NCBI RefSeq assembly: GCF_900112315.1
Contig: NZ_FOLL01000018.1
Coordinates: 1-64,000, forward strand
Reading direction: 5' to 3'
Source of the DNA: Parapedobacter composti
Lineage (GTDB): Bacteria > Bacteroidota > Bacteroidia > Sphingobacteriales > Sphingobacteriaceae
Length of the DNA: 64,000 bases
Under the pieces are notes generated by a model. The model did no database searches. It was not told the origin of the DNA and worked only from the letters and a program-made list of their open reading frames with translations. Positions 52,331 to 60,836 of this stretch are shown piece by piece. The stretch's first letter is position 1. Each line of letters begins with the position of its first letter. Both the position numbers and the translations under genes were made by a program.

Positions 52331-54793
52331 ATGGCTATACCGGAGCAGTTTTATACCGTTCAGCACATCGCTGATGTGCTCAGCCCTGTACGGGTCTTCC
52401 TGCCGTCGCCGGCGGCAGCGGTAAGTTCGCTCCTGTACGACAGCCGCAAGCTGTCGGACGCCGGCAACGGGCTGTTCTTTGCCCTCAAGGGGCGGCGCAA
52501 TGGGCATGCTTATATCGGCGATGCCTATGCGGCGGGTGTCCGTAATTTTGTGGTGGCCGAAGGGGAAGAGGCCGCTGCCGCGCTTCCTCATGCCAACGTT
52601 ATTGTGGTGCGGGATACGCTGGACGCGTTGCAGACCCTGGCGGCATACCATCGCAGCCGGTTTTCATATCCGGTTATCGGCATTACGGGCAGCAATGGCA
52701 AAACCATCGTAAAGGAGTGGTTGAGGCAACTGCTGTCGCCGGAATTCCGCATTGTCCGCAGTCCTAAAAGTTATAATTCGCAAATTGGGGTGGCGCTGTC
52801 GCTATGGCAGTTAGACGGCACGCATAACCTGGCCATCATCGAGGCGGGGATAAGCCAGCCCGGCGAGATGCAATCGTTGCAGCGCATGATCCGGCCTGAT
52901 ATTGCGGTGCTGACGAACATTGGCCCGGCGCATGACGAGGGGTTTGCTTCCCGGAACGATAAGGTTGCCGAGAAGCTCCGGCTGTTTGAGGGAGCCGGTA
53001 CCGTGGTATATTCGCCGGGTTACCTGCATGGCATGGCCGTGCCGCCCGCCACAACCCGCGTTACTTGGGGACATGGGGACGCCGCGTTGCAGGTGCTCCG
53101 CCATGAGCGGATAGGCGACCGCCGCTGCCGGATATACGGGCGCTACCGCGGGAACGAGATGGATATCACCATTCCTTTCACGGATGAGGCCTCACGGGAG
53201 AATGCCACCTGTTGCTGGGCCGTGATGCTGGCGATGGGGTATGCTCCGGCGGTTGTGGCCGAACGGATGGCCGGACTCCAGCCCGTGGAGATGCGGCTGG
53301 AGATGAAACGGGGTATCAATAGCTGCACGTTGGTGGATGATAGCTACAGCAACGACCTGGCTTCTCTTGCCATCGCGCTGGATTTTCTCCGGCAGCAGCA
53401 TCAGCATCCTTCCCGTACGCTGGTATTGTCGGATATCCCCGGTACGTGGGGTCGTGAAGATGAAGTTTACGAAAAGGTACTTAAGTTATTGGTTAATAAT
53501 AATATTAACCGATTGATTACTGTAGGGGAGGGACTGGCCGCGCAGGCGTCGCGATTCCGGGGATTGCGGCATGAGGCGTTCGCCAACACGGAAGCGCTGC
53601 TTGAGGCGCTGCCGGGCATGGATTTCCATGACGAGATAGTACTGCTAAAGGGCGCGAGGGTGTTTGCGTTTGAACGCATTAGCCAATTGCTGGCAGCGAA
53701 ACTGCATGACACCGTGCTGGAGATTAATCTGAACGCGCTGGAACATAACCTGGGCCGGTTTAAATCGCTGTTGCCGGCACAGGTCAAGTTGATGGCCATG
53801 GTTAAGGCGTTTTCCTATGGCAGCGGCAGTTTCGAGGTGGCTAATCTTCTTCAGTTCAATAAAGTGGATTGCCTGGCCGTGGCTTATGTGGATGAAGGCG
53901 TTGAGCTGCGCAAGGCGGGTATTTACCTGCCCATTATGGTAATGAACCCAAGCCCTGCTGCGATAGGGCTGTTGCTCAGGTATGAACTGGAGCCTGAAGT
54001 ATATAGCTTTTCGGTGTTGGCTGATTTGGTGCGGGAATTGTCCAATAGGGGCATGACCGGATATCCCGTCCACGTTAAGATAGATACAGGGATGCATCGG
54101 TTGGGGTTCGGCGTGAACGATATCGATAAGTTAGCGAGTGATTTATCTAAAACAAATGCAGTAAAAGTTAAATCTGTGTTTTCTCATCTGGCGGCTGCGG
54201 GCGAAGCGGAACACGACGCATTTACCGAAACGCAATTGGCGGCATTCCACGGCGCGGTAAGCCGGTTGAGTGCGGCGCTGGGCTATCCGTTTATCCGTCA
54301 TATTGCCAATACCGCGGCTATCCAGCGGTGGCCCGGGGCACATCTGGATATGGTTCGTTTAGGCATCGGTTTATACGGGATTCATAATGCGGCTAAGCGT
54401 TCCTTGCACCTGCAACAGGTATGTACATTAAAAACCGCGATTGCGCAGCTCCGGATAGTGCCGGCCGGCGAAAGTGTGGGGTATGGCCGCAAGGGTGTGC
54501 TGGCGAGGGAGAGCAGTATAGCGACGGTAAATATCGGGTATGCCGATGGTTATGACCGGCGGTTCGGGAACGGGGTGGGCAGCATGGTCGTTAATGGTAG
54601 AACCGTGCCTACGGTGGGGGATATCTGTATGGACATGGCGATGCTGGATGTCACGGGGGTGGAAGCACGGGAAGGCGATGAAGTAATTGTTTTCGGAGAT
54701 TTGGCAGGGCAGGCGGCTGCTATAGGTACTATTCCGTATGAACTGCTGGCAGGTATCTCACAGCGGGTCAAACGGGTATATTTTTATGGTTAA
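52331..54793 (+). CDS. Bifunctional MurF ligase / alanine racemase
   Basis: 820 aa from ATG 52331; a longer frame runs antisense to recX. Residues ~1-455 are MurF (UDP-MurNAc-tripeptide:D-Ala-D-Ala ligase): substrate domain, P-loop GITGSNGKT at 117-125, NIGPAHDEGF and DDSYSNDL. Residues ~460-820 are alanine racemase: VLEINLNALEHNL, the PLP lysine K492 in AMVKAFSYGSG, KIDTGMHRLGF and the catalytic Tyr region NIGYADGYDRRFG. The chain joins synthesis of D-Ala and its addition to the murein precursor. This fusion is known in Bacteroidetes. Its start region is divergent from recX. Confidence 0.95.
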   Translation: MAIPEQFYTVQHIADVLSPVRVFLPSPAAAVSSLLYDSRKLSDAGNGLFFALKGRRNGHAYIGDAYAAGVRNFVVAEGEEAAAALPHANVIVVRDTLDALQTLAAYHRSRFSYPVIGITGSNGKTIVKEWLRQLLSPEFRIVRSPKSYNSQIGVALSLWQLDGTHNLAIIEAGISQPGEMQSLQRMIRPDIAVLTNIGPAHDEGFASRNDKVAEKLRLFEGAGTVVYSPGYLHGMAVPPATTRVTWGHGDAALQVLRHERIGDRRCRIYGRYRGNEMDITIPFTDEASRENATCCWAVMLAMGYAPAVVAERMAGLQPVEMRLEMKRGINSCTLVDDSYSNDLASLAIALDFLRQQHQHPSRTLVLSDIPGTWGREDEVYEKVLKLLVNNNINRLITVGEGLAAQASRFRGLRHEAFANTEALLEALPGMDFHDEIVLLKGARVFAFERISQLLAAKLHDTVLEINLNALEHNLGRFKSLLPAQVKLMAMVKAFSYGSGSFEVANLLQFNKVDCLAVAYVDEGVELRKAGIYLPIMVMNPSPAAIGLLLRYELEPEVYSFSVLADLVRELSNRGMTGYPVHVKIDTGMHRLGFGVNDIDKLASDLSKTNAVKVKSVFSHLAAAGEAEHDAFTETQLAAFHGAVSRLSAALGYPFIRHIANTAAIQRWPGAHLDMVRLGIGLYGIHNAAKRSLHLQQVCTLKTAIAQLRIVPAGESVGYGRKGVLARESSIATVNIGYADGYDRRFGNGVGSMVVNGRTVPTVGDICMDMAMLDVTGVEAREGDEVIVFGDLAGQAAAIGTIPYELLAGISQRVKRVYFYG

Positions 54794-54824
54794 ACGGGTG
54801 GTTTATTAGAGGTAAATTAGTGGA

Positions 54825-55421
54825 ATGAAACATAGAACGATACGATTATTTTTTAATTATCTGATTAAGGGAACATTGGTGGTGGTGCCGCTGGCGGGCG
54901 CGTTGTTTCTGATTGTGTGGGTGGTGGTGAGCATCGATTCGGCACTTAACCTGAGCAGCTGGTTGTGGGAAGACGAAAGCGGGGCGCCGCTTTATGTGCC
55001 GGGGTTGGGTATCCTTACCGTGCTGATTTTGTTGGTTGCTGTGGGAATGGTTTTCACGAATGTGGTTACTGAACCGATATACAACTGGTTCAATAACGTG
55101 CTCAGCCGGATTCCGTTGTTCAGCACCTTGTATTCTTCCATTAAGGATTTTACGGAGGCCTTCGTTGGCGATGCCAAAAAGTTCAACGAACCGGTGGTTG
55201 TGGAGGTTAATGAAACGGGATTGAAGAAAATTGGTTTTTTAACGCAGCGGGACTTGACTAAGATTGGTTTGGATGGTGAAGTTATAGTTTACTTTCCTTA
55301 TTCTTATTCTTTTGCTGGTCAAGTGGTTGTGGTTAAATCGGAACGGGTGAAGCCACTGAATATGAGCGCCACGGATGCCATGAAGCTCGTGGTATCCGGG
55401 GGGGTGAGCGGACTGGAATAG
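54825..55421 (+). CDS. DUF502-family membrane protein
   Basis: 198 aa with two N-terminal membrane segments (GTLVVVPLAGALFLIVWVVV and LGILTVLILLVAVGMVF). The DUF502 hallmarks PLFSTLYSSIKDFTEAF, FLTQRD and VVVVKSERVKPL follow. Function of the family is poorly known. It follows murF-alr by 31 bp and is probably co-transcribed. Convergent with the next gene, 19 bp apart. Confidence 0.88.
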   Translation: MKHRTIRLFFNYLIKGTLVVVPLAGALFLIVWVVVSIDSALNLSSWLWEDESGAPLYVPGLGILTVLILLVAVGMVFTNVVTEPIYNWFNNVLSRIPLFSTLYSSIKDFTEAFVGDAKKFNEPVVVEVNETGLKKIGFLTQRDLTKIGLDGEVIVYFPYSYSFAGQVVVVKSERVKPLNMSATDAMKLVVSGGVSGLE

Positions 55422-55440
55422 GGGCACTTCCAGCCTTCGG

Positions 55441-56433
55441 TTATGACAGTACTTCCTTCAGTATGCGGTATGACTTCAGCCGCGCTCCTTGGTCGTAGAT
55501 ATTGCTCGTGGTCATCAGCTCGTCGATGCCGGTCTCCCCGATGAACCGGGAAAGCTGGGCCGCCAACGTTTCATGGTTTCCGATGAAGGTGCAGGCGGTC
55601 ATCTGCTTAACGGCGGCTTCCACCTCGGGCGACCAATAGGGCTCCATGGACGGTACAGGGGGCGCCAGCGGCTGCCGCGTATTGGTCACAATACCCAGAA
55701 ACATGCGGTACATGCTGGTGGCCAGTATATGGGCTTCTTCATCTGTGTCGGCAGCAATGACGTTCACACAGGCCAGCACATAGGGCTTTTCGAGCCAGGC
55801 CGAAGGCTTGAAATGCTGGCGGTAAAGGGCTATCGCTGCCCGGAACTGGGCCGGTGCAAAATGCGCGGCAAACGCATAGGGCAGTCCCATCTCCGCAGCG
55901 AGGTATGCACTGTCTGTGCTCGAACCCAGTATCCAGATGGGGATGTCGAGCCCTTCGCCGGGAAATGCCCTTACACGCCCTCCGGCATTGTCGTCGCTGA
56001 AATACAGCTGCAATTCACGGATATCCGACGGGAAATTATATGCGGTGTTCAGGTTGTTGCGCCGCAACGCCATGGCGGTCAACTGGTCGGTGCCCGGTGC
56101 GCGGCCCAGCCCCAGGTCAATGCGTCCGGGATATAGCGTTTCCAGCGTACCGAACTGTTCGGCAACGGCCAGCGGAGCATGGTTGGGTAGCATCACTCCG
56201 CCGGAACCGACACGGATATGACTGGTTTTTCCGGCCACATGGCCGATGAGGACCGTAGGGGCTGAACTGGCAACATATTCCATGTTGTGGTGTTCGGCAA
56301 GCCAGATACGGGTATACCCCAATTGTTCAATATGCTGCGCTACTTCCACCGTACGGGCAATGGCGGTGGCGGCGTCACCTCCTTGGATGACGATGGAAAG
56401 GTCGAGTGCAGAGAGCTTCACTTGCTTAGTCAT
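55441..56433 (-). CDS. Luciferase-like (LLM class) flavin-dependent oxidoreductase
   Basis: 330 aa, cytosolic. LSALDLSIVIQGGDAATAIA, YTRIWLAEHHN, LIGHVAGKTSHIRVGSGGVMLPNHAPLAVAEQFGTL and GRIDLGLGRAPGTD are the standard blocks of the bacterial luciferase-like monooxygenase family (YhbW-type MsnO8 subgroup). It would use FMN or F420-like flavin; the substrate is unknown. Upstream gap to the methyltransferase gene is 43 bp in the same direction. Confidence 0.9.
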   Translation of the reverse strand: MTKQVKLSALDLSIVIQGGDAATAIARTVEVAQHIEQLGYTRIWLAEHHNMEYVASSAPTVLIGHVAGKTSHIRVGSGGVMLPNHAPLAVAEQFGTLETLYPGRIDLGLGRAPGTDQLTAMALRRNNLNTAYNFPSDIRELQLYFSDDNAGGRVRAFPGEGLDIPIWILGSSTDSAYLAAEMGLPYAFAAHFAPAQFRAAIALYRQHFKPSAWLEKPYVLACVNVIAADTDEEAHILATSMYRMFLGIVTNTRQPLAPPVPSMEPYWSPEVEAAVKQMTACTFIGNHETLAAQLSRFIGETGIDELMTTSNIYDQGARLKSYRILKEVLS

Positions 56434-56476
56434 AACCGCAAATTACTGCATTACGGTATGGAAGGGCAAGCTTCCT

Positions 56477-57667
56477 TCAGCATTTTGATGCAAAGATGAC
56501 CAACAGGCTATCGTTCATGCCCTTGCAGAAAAACAGGTAGGCATCACCGCTCTCCTGTATCCGGTGCTTTTTGCGCAGTTCTTCCGGCTTCAGGGGGAAA
56601 TTACGCGTGCTGACATTTCCGCGGACTGTTTTTTTATCCCGCTTAAAATCTGCGTAATATTGTATGTTATCTACATAAAATCTTCTGCCCATGAACTGGG
56701 GTATGGCTTCCGCTGAAGTATAAAGATGGGTGTGCTGATGGAGCTTTTTCAGCCCATAGCGCTGGGCGGTAAGCTTGAATGCTCCCGCTTTGAGCAGCGC
56801 GGCATCCGGTTCGTAGAGGTAACGTTCCGGCAGCCCGAATTGGGGTACGGCGGCTTTTTCTTCGGCCAGGTGGAAAGGGAAGATGTGCGGTTGAACGCCA
56901 TCGGCCATTGCTGCGACAATGCGCGGCGCAGGTGCGGGAGTCCGCTCGGCCACCAGCAACAATTCCTTGCACTCATTGCCGGTGCTGACGACGTGGACTT
57001 CACTGATGTTCGGCAAGGCTTCGAGTGCCATGGAGATGTCGAGCAATGGTGCTGCTTTGATGATTACCTTTTCGGCTTTTTCCAAAAGCTGTGCCTGGTA
57101 TTTCACCACGTTGGGTTCGCAATCTTCCAGCCGGAACACCTTGCGCTGCTGCACGCGCCGCGACGGGTCGATATACACGCAATCAAACGTGTCGGCGGGT
57201 TGATCCAGCAGGTAGGCCAGGCCGTCGGTAGCTACGAACGTGATGTTGTCTGCGGCCAGCGCAGCCGCATTATGCTGGGCAATCTGTGAGAGCACTTGCT
57301 GTTTTTCGCAATGCACCACAGACGTTGCATGCCTGGAAAAAAAATAGGCATCGGCGCCGAAGCCGCCGGTGAGGTCGGCCATCCGACTTCCATGCGGTAT
57401 CAGGCTGGCTTTGTATGCCGCGGTGATATGTGACGACGCTTGTTCGATGGATAATTTGCCCGGATAATAAATGCACGGGGTTTCATACCAAAGGGGCAAT
57501 TTCAGGCGGCACCGCTGCCTGCCGTCCAGTTGCTGGGCCAGCTCCGCTGCCGACACCCCGGGAAAAGGGCTCCGGCGCAGTGCCATGTCAGCTGGCACGG
57601 TCTGCTCCTGTTCACGGAGGTAGTGCTGTACCTCCATCGTAAGGATTCGAGGGTTCATGGCCGTCAT
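56477..57667 (-). CDS. SAM-dependent methyltransferase of the PG_1098/THUMP-like type
   Basis: 396 aa. The central Rossmann-type methyltransferase fold has motif I MADLTGGFGADAYFFS, an acidic strand end VVHCEKQ and motif IV DCVYIDPSRR. The N-terminal helical part and the C-terminal RFYVDNIQYYADFKRDKKTVRGNVSTRNFPLKPEEL match the PG_1098 ferredoxin-like and THUMP-like domains found in Bacteroidetes proteins, suggesting an RNA substrate. Its ATG overlaps the cysteine desulfurase stop (ATGA), so the two are coupled. A tRNA or rRNA modification role is inferred. Confidence 0.82.
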   Translation of the reverse strand: MTAMNPRILTMEVQHYLREQEQTVPADMALRRSPFPGVSAAELAQQLDGRQRCRLKLPLWYETPCIYYPGKLSIEQASSHITAAYKASLIPHGSRMADLTGGFGADAYFFSRHATSVVHCEKQQVLSQIAQHNAAALAADNITFVATDGLAYLLDQPADTFDCVYIDPSRRVQQRKVFRLEDCEPNVVKYQAQLLEKAEKVIIKAAPLLDISMALEALPNISEVHVVSTGNECKELLLVAERTPAPAPRIVAAMADGVQPHIFPFHLAEEKAAVPQFGLPERYLYEPDAALLKAGAFKLTAQRYGLKKLHQHTHLYTSAEAIPQFMGRRFYVDNIQYYADFKRDKKTVRGNVSTRNFPLKPEELRKKHRIQESGDAYLFFCKGMNDSLLVIFASKC

Positions 57668-58851
57668 TCGATCTTTCCGTTTTCGTACAGTTGCCAGACA
57701 GGCGAAGACTCCCGTAACCGCTCCACGGCAGCGCTGATCTGGGCGGTGCAGGTGCGGATATCGTCGTCCGTGTTGAACCGGCCAAGGCTGAAACGCAGGG
57801 AAGCGTGTGCATCGGCATCGGTTAATCCCATGGCTTTCAGCACGTGCGAAGGGTCGCGCGTGCCGCTTACGCAGGCAGAACCGGAGGCAAGCGCAATGCC
57901 GGGCGCACCGGCCATGATTTGGTCGGCCTTCAGGTGCCGGAACGTGATGTTGCTCACATGCGGCAGACGCGGCGCTTGTCGCCCGTTTATGAACGTGGCC
58001 GGAAGCTGGGTCAGCGCAGCTTCCAGTTCATCGCGCAGCTGGGCCAGCCGGTGGCCCGTGGCCAGCATGTCGTGCGCCGCAAGTTCCGCCGCTTTACCCA
58101 GGCCCACGATGCCCGGCACGTTCAGGGTGCCTGCGCGGTAGCGGTTTTCTTGTCCGCCTCCGTGAAATAGGGCCCCTGTCTGTATACGTTTGTTTTTCCG
58201 CCGGATGTACAATGCGCCCGCGCCTTTAGGCCCGTACAGTTTATGTGCGCTCACGCAGAGCAGATCGATGCCAACGGCCGGGGCGTTCAAGGGAACCTTG
58301 CCTATGCCCTGTGTGGCGTCGCAGAAGAACAGGACGTCGTGCTTGGCCGCAATGGCCGCGATCGCTTCCACGGGATGGATGACCCCCGTTTCGTTATTGG
58401 CATGCATCAATGCCACCAGCACTGTGTCCGGCCGGATGGCTTCTTCCAGCAGGCGCAGGTCCAGACGGCCCTGCCCGTCTACGGGCAGGTAGGTAACCTC
58501 CGCGCCCTTTTTGGCTAAGTACGCCAGTGTATCAAGCACGGCTTTATGTTCCGTAAGGCAGGTGATGAAGTGTTTCCCCTTGGTCTGGTAGTGCTCAAAC
58601 ACCCCTTTAATAGCCATGTTGATGGCTTCAGTGGCGCCTGAAGTAAATACGATTTCCTTTGGGGTGGCGCCGATGAGTGCGGCAACCTGTTCCCTGGCGA
58701 TGTCCACCGCTGCTGCCGCCGCGCGGCCGGCGCGGTGTGTCAAGCTGGATGCGTTGCCGAAAAGGCTGGTCATATAGGGCATCATCGCCTCCAGCACCTG
58801 CGCATCAAGCGGCGTGGTCGCATTGTTGTCCAGGTAAATAAGCCCATCCAT
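57664..58851 (-). CDS. Cysteine desulfurase, IscS/NifS family
   Basis: 395 aa. Class V aminotransferase fold: IYLDNNATTPLD, FTSGATEAINMA, the PLP lysine K204 in SAHKLYGPKG, and the active cysteine C327 in SGSACVSG on the mobile loop. It moves sulfur from cysteine for Fe-S clusters or thiolated tRNA. No iscU, iscA or suf genes are adjacent. It is the first gene of a leftward pair with the methyltransferase, which hints at use in RNA modification. Confidence 0.93.
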   Translation of the reverse strand: MDGLIYLDNNATTPLDAQVLEAMMPYMTSLFGNASSLTHRAGRAAAAAVDIAREQVAALIGATPKEIVFTSGATEAINMAIKGVFEHYQTKGKHFITCLTEHKAVLDTLAYLAKKGAEVTYLPVDGQGRLDLRLLEEAIRPDTVLVALMHANNETGVIHPVEAIAAIAAKHDVLFFCDATQGIGKVPLNAPAVGIDLLCVSAHKLYGPKGAGALYIRRKNKRIQTGALFHGGGQENRYRAGTLNVPGIVGLGKAAELAAHDMLATGHRLAQLRDELEAALTQLPATFINGRQAPRLPHVSNITFRHLKADQIMAGAPGIALASGSACVSGTRDPSHVLKAMGLTDADAHASLRFSLGRFNTDDDIRTCTAQISAAVERLRESSPVWQLYENGKIE

Positions 58852-58917
58852 GTTGCGAATTTACGGTTTTTAGCGGACAAACGGTCGTACCATGCTGCAC
58901 TGTGCTGCTCCCGGTTT

Positions 58918-58948
58918 TTTGAATTTGGCAATTTTTGTTGCTATTTTG
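58918..58948 (+). promoter_or_regulatory. Candidate promoter of the ECF sigma operon
   Basis: TTTG (58918-58921), a 20-bp spacer and TATTTTG (58942-58948), one base short of the TAnnTTTG consensus. It is about 65 bp upstream of the sigma factor ATG in the 161-bp gap after the divergent cysteine desulfurase. Confidence 0.35.
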
Positions 58949-59012
58949 CCAGACGCTGCCGGCCTGTAGCCGCAGCCGGTGAAGAACCAAAGGTAAACCA
59001 AGGAATGTGTTT

Positions 59013-59561
59013 ATGAGCTATTCAGCAGCTATTGAAGGGATAAGTAAGTCGAGACAGGCCGATGCGGAGGCATATGACGCCATCTTTCTTAAATATTACG
59101 AGATGTTGTGCGTAAATGCTTACTTTTACCTGAAAGATGCCGAGGAAGCACGGGAGCTCGTCCAGGACTTCTTTGTGGAGCTTTTTGAGAAAAAGCGTTA
59201 TGCAGACTTGGAAGGCGACATTAAGGGATACCTGTACCAATCGGTTAAAAACAGGTGCCTGAACCGGCTGCGTAAAATGGAAAATGATAAAAAGCGGCTT
59301 GAACAACTTAAACTTGAGGCGATGTATGCGCAACGATCCGGCGAAAGAGCGCAAACGGAAGGGGTTTACAATCGGCTGCACGAGGCTTTTGGCCAGTTAT
59401 CCATGCAGCGCAAAGAAGCGCTTACGTTAGTGTATGTGCAGGATAAAAGGTACCAGGAAGCCGCGGAAAAAATGGGTATCAGCGTCAATTCGCTGAAAAC
59501 GCACCTGAAACTGGGACTGAAGAAACTGCGCCAGACCCTCACTAATTACAGAAAAATTTAA
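59013..59561 (+). CDS. ECF sigma factor (FecI-like, sigma-70 family)
   Basis: 182 aa from ATG 59013; a GTG two codons upstream is also in frame. Region 2: YDAIFLKYYEMLCVNAYFYLKDAEEARELVQDFFVELFEK. Region 4: AFGQLSMQRKEALTLVYVQDKRYQEAAEKMGISVNSLKTHLKLGLKKLR. There is no extra domain. In Bacteroidetes such factors are held by a FecR partner and direct expression of the adjacent SusC-type receptor genes. The FecR gene follows 33 bp later. Confidence 0.93.
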   Translation: MSYSAAIEGISKSRQADAEAYDAIFLKYYEMLCVNAYFYLKDAEEARELVQDFFVELFEKKRYADLEGDIKGYLYQSVKNRCLNRLRKMENDKKRLEQLKLEAMYAQRSGERAQTEGVYNRLHEAFGQLSMQRKEALTLVYVQDKRYQEAAEKMGISVNSLKTHLKLGLKKLRQTLTNYRKI

Positions 59562-59594
59562 CCCGAATCTCCGGAAGGTGTGTATTACCAGTAT

Positions 59595-60737
59595 ATGGAA
59601 TCCAATTACGGTCAAATCAGGCAATGGTATATCGAGAAGCTGTCAGGGGTTATATCAGCGGCCGACAATGAGCGGTTGGAGCAGTGGCTCGCCACAGACA
59701 GCGAAGCCCGGCAGGTTTGGCAATCGATGGAAGAAGACCGGAAACGGCTGGATCCCGAGGGTTTTCTTGCCGGTATAGCACCGGAAGAGGAACTCCGCAA
59801 AGTCAAACAGCGGCTGAAGGGAAAGCGAACCGGGCGGATTCAGCGGATCGGGCGTTATGCAGCGGCTGCAGCCCTGCTGTTGGTGGCGATGTCCGTATGG
59901 TACACGCTAAGAGACGACGGAGGTGTTCAGCTTGCAAACGGGCCAGTGGTGTTCCCCGTCGCCGCAACAGCCAATCCGCATGTACAATTGATTTCCAGTA
60001 ATGGTCAGTCGCTCAACCTGGATACCGCTGCATCTCCCACAACCATCGAACTGCAGGGCATGTCTGTTCGTACAGCGGCTGAAGAACTGCAGGTGGTTCA
60101 TTCCGAAGAAGTGGTGATGAACACGCTCGTGGTGCCGATGAAAGCCACTTATCGGATTGTTCTTCCCGATGGTTCAAAGGTCTGGCTTAACGCCATGTCC
60201 AAACTGCACTTCCCATCCCGTTTCACAGAAGGTACCCGCGAGGTGTCGCTGGAGGGCGAAGGCTATTTCGAAATTGCCGCTGACAAGGAGAAGCCGTTCA
60301 TCGTCCATGCCGGACGGAACCAGATACACGTGCTCGGCACCCGGTTTAATGTAAACAGCTATCAGCCGGAGCGCGTTGAAACGGCCCTGGTTGAAGGGAG
60401 CGTCGTGCTCGTTGGCGGAGGCCAGCGTTTGCCATTGCAACCGGGGTATGCTGCGACCTACAATGGTAAGGGATTCGAAAAGACCGAGTTTGACGAGACC
60501 GCAATACTGGCCTGGAAGGAGGGGATCTATTATTTCCGCAATGCTTCATTGGATGATCTGGCACTGGTCATCAACCGCTGGTACGGATTGTCTGTTTCTT
60601 TGGAAGACGCATCGCTCGTCAGACACCGGATTACCGGACTTATGGAACGGGGTGATATCACCTATTTCTTGGCGGATTTGAAGGCCTCAACCGGTATCGC
60701 TCACCGGATTGCTGGTGACGTCCTGTACCTCCACTGA
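59595..60737 (+). CDS. FecR-family anti-sigma factor
   Basis: 380 aa from ATG 59595; the upstream GTG in frame is less likely. The N-terminal cytosolic sigma-binding segment has a YGQIRQWYIEKLSG start and conserved WLATDSEARQVW. One transmembrane helix lies near residues 87-104 (YAAAAALLLVAMSVWYTL). The periplasmic FecR domain contains YRIVLPDGSKVWLNAMSKLHFPSRF and REVSLEGEGYFEIA. A C-terminal STN-receiver-like domain follows (FRNASLDDLALVINRWYGLSV). It passes the signal from the receptor's STN domain to the ECF sigma factor. Confidence 0.93.
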   Translation: MESNYGQIRQWYIEKLSGVISAADNERLEQWLATDSEARQVWQSMEEDRKRLDPEGFLAGIAPEEELRKVKQRLKGKRTGRIQRIGRYAAAAALLLVAMSVWYTLRDDGGVQLANGPVVFPVAATANPHVQLISSNGQSLNLDTAASPTTIELQGMSVRTAAEELQVVHSEEVVMNTLVVPMKATYRIVLPDGSKVWLNAMSKLHFPSRFTEGTREVSLEGEGYFEIAADKEKPFIVHAGRNQIHVLGTRFNVNSYQPERVETALVEGSVVLVGGGQRLPLQPGYAATYNGKGFEKTEFDETAILAWKEGIYYFRNASLDDLALVINRWYGLSVSLEDASLVRHRITGLMERGDITYFLADLKASTGIAHRIAGDVLYLH

Positions 60738-60836
60738 ATAAAATTAAATTTTCCTTCACCCGTTTTTACGGACCGTGTGTAGTATAGGTAACCCGGGGCA
60801 TCATATGCCCATGTGAATTATAAACTATATTAACAG

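Noticed and set aside
52331-54793. MurF-alanine racemase fusion as a new architecture
   Set aside because: This fusion is already known in Bacteroidetes, so it is a lineage marker rather than a novelty.
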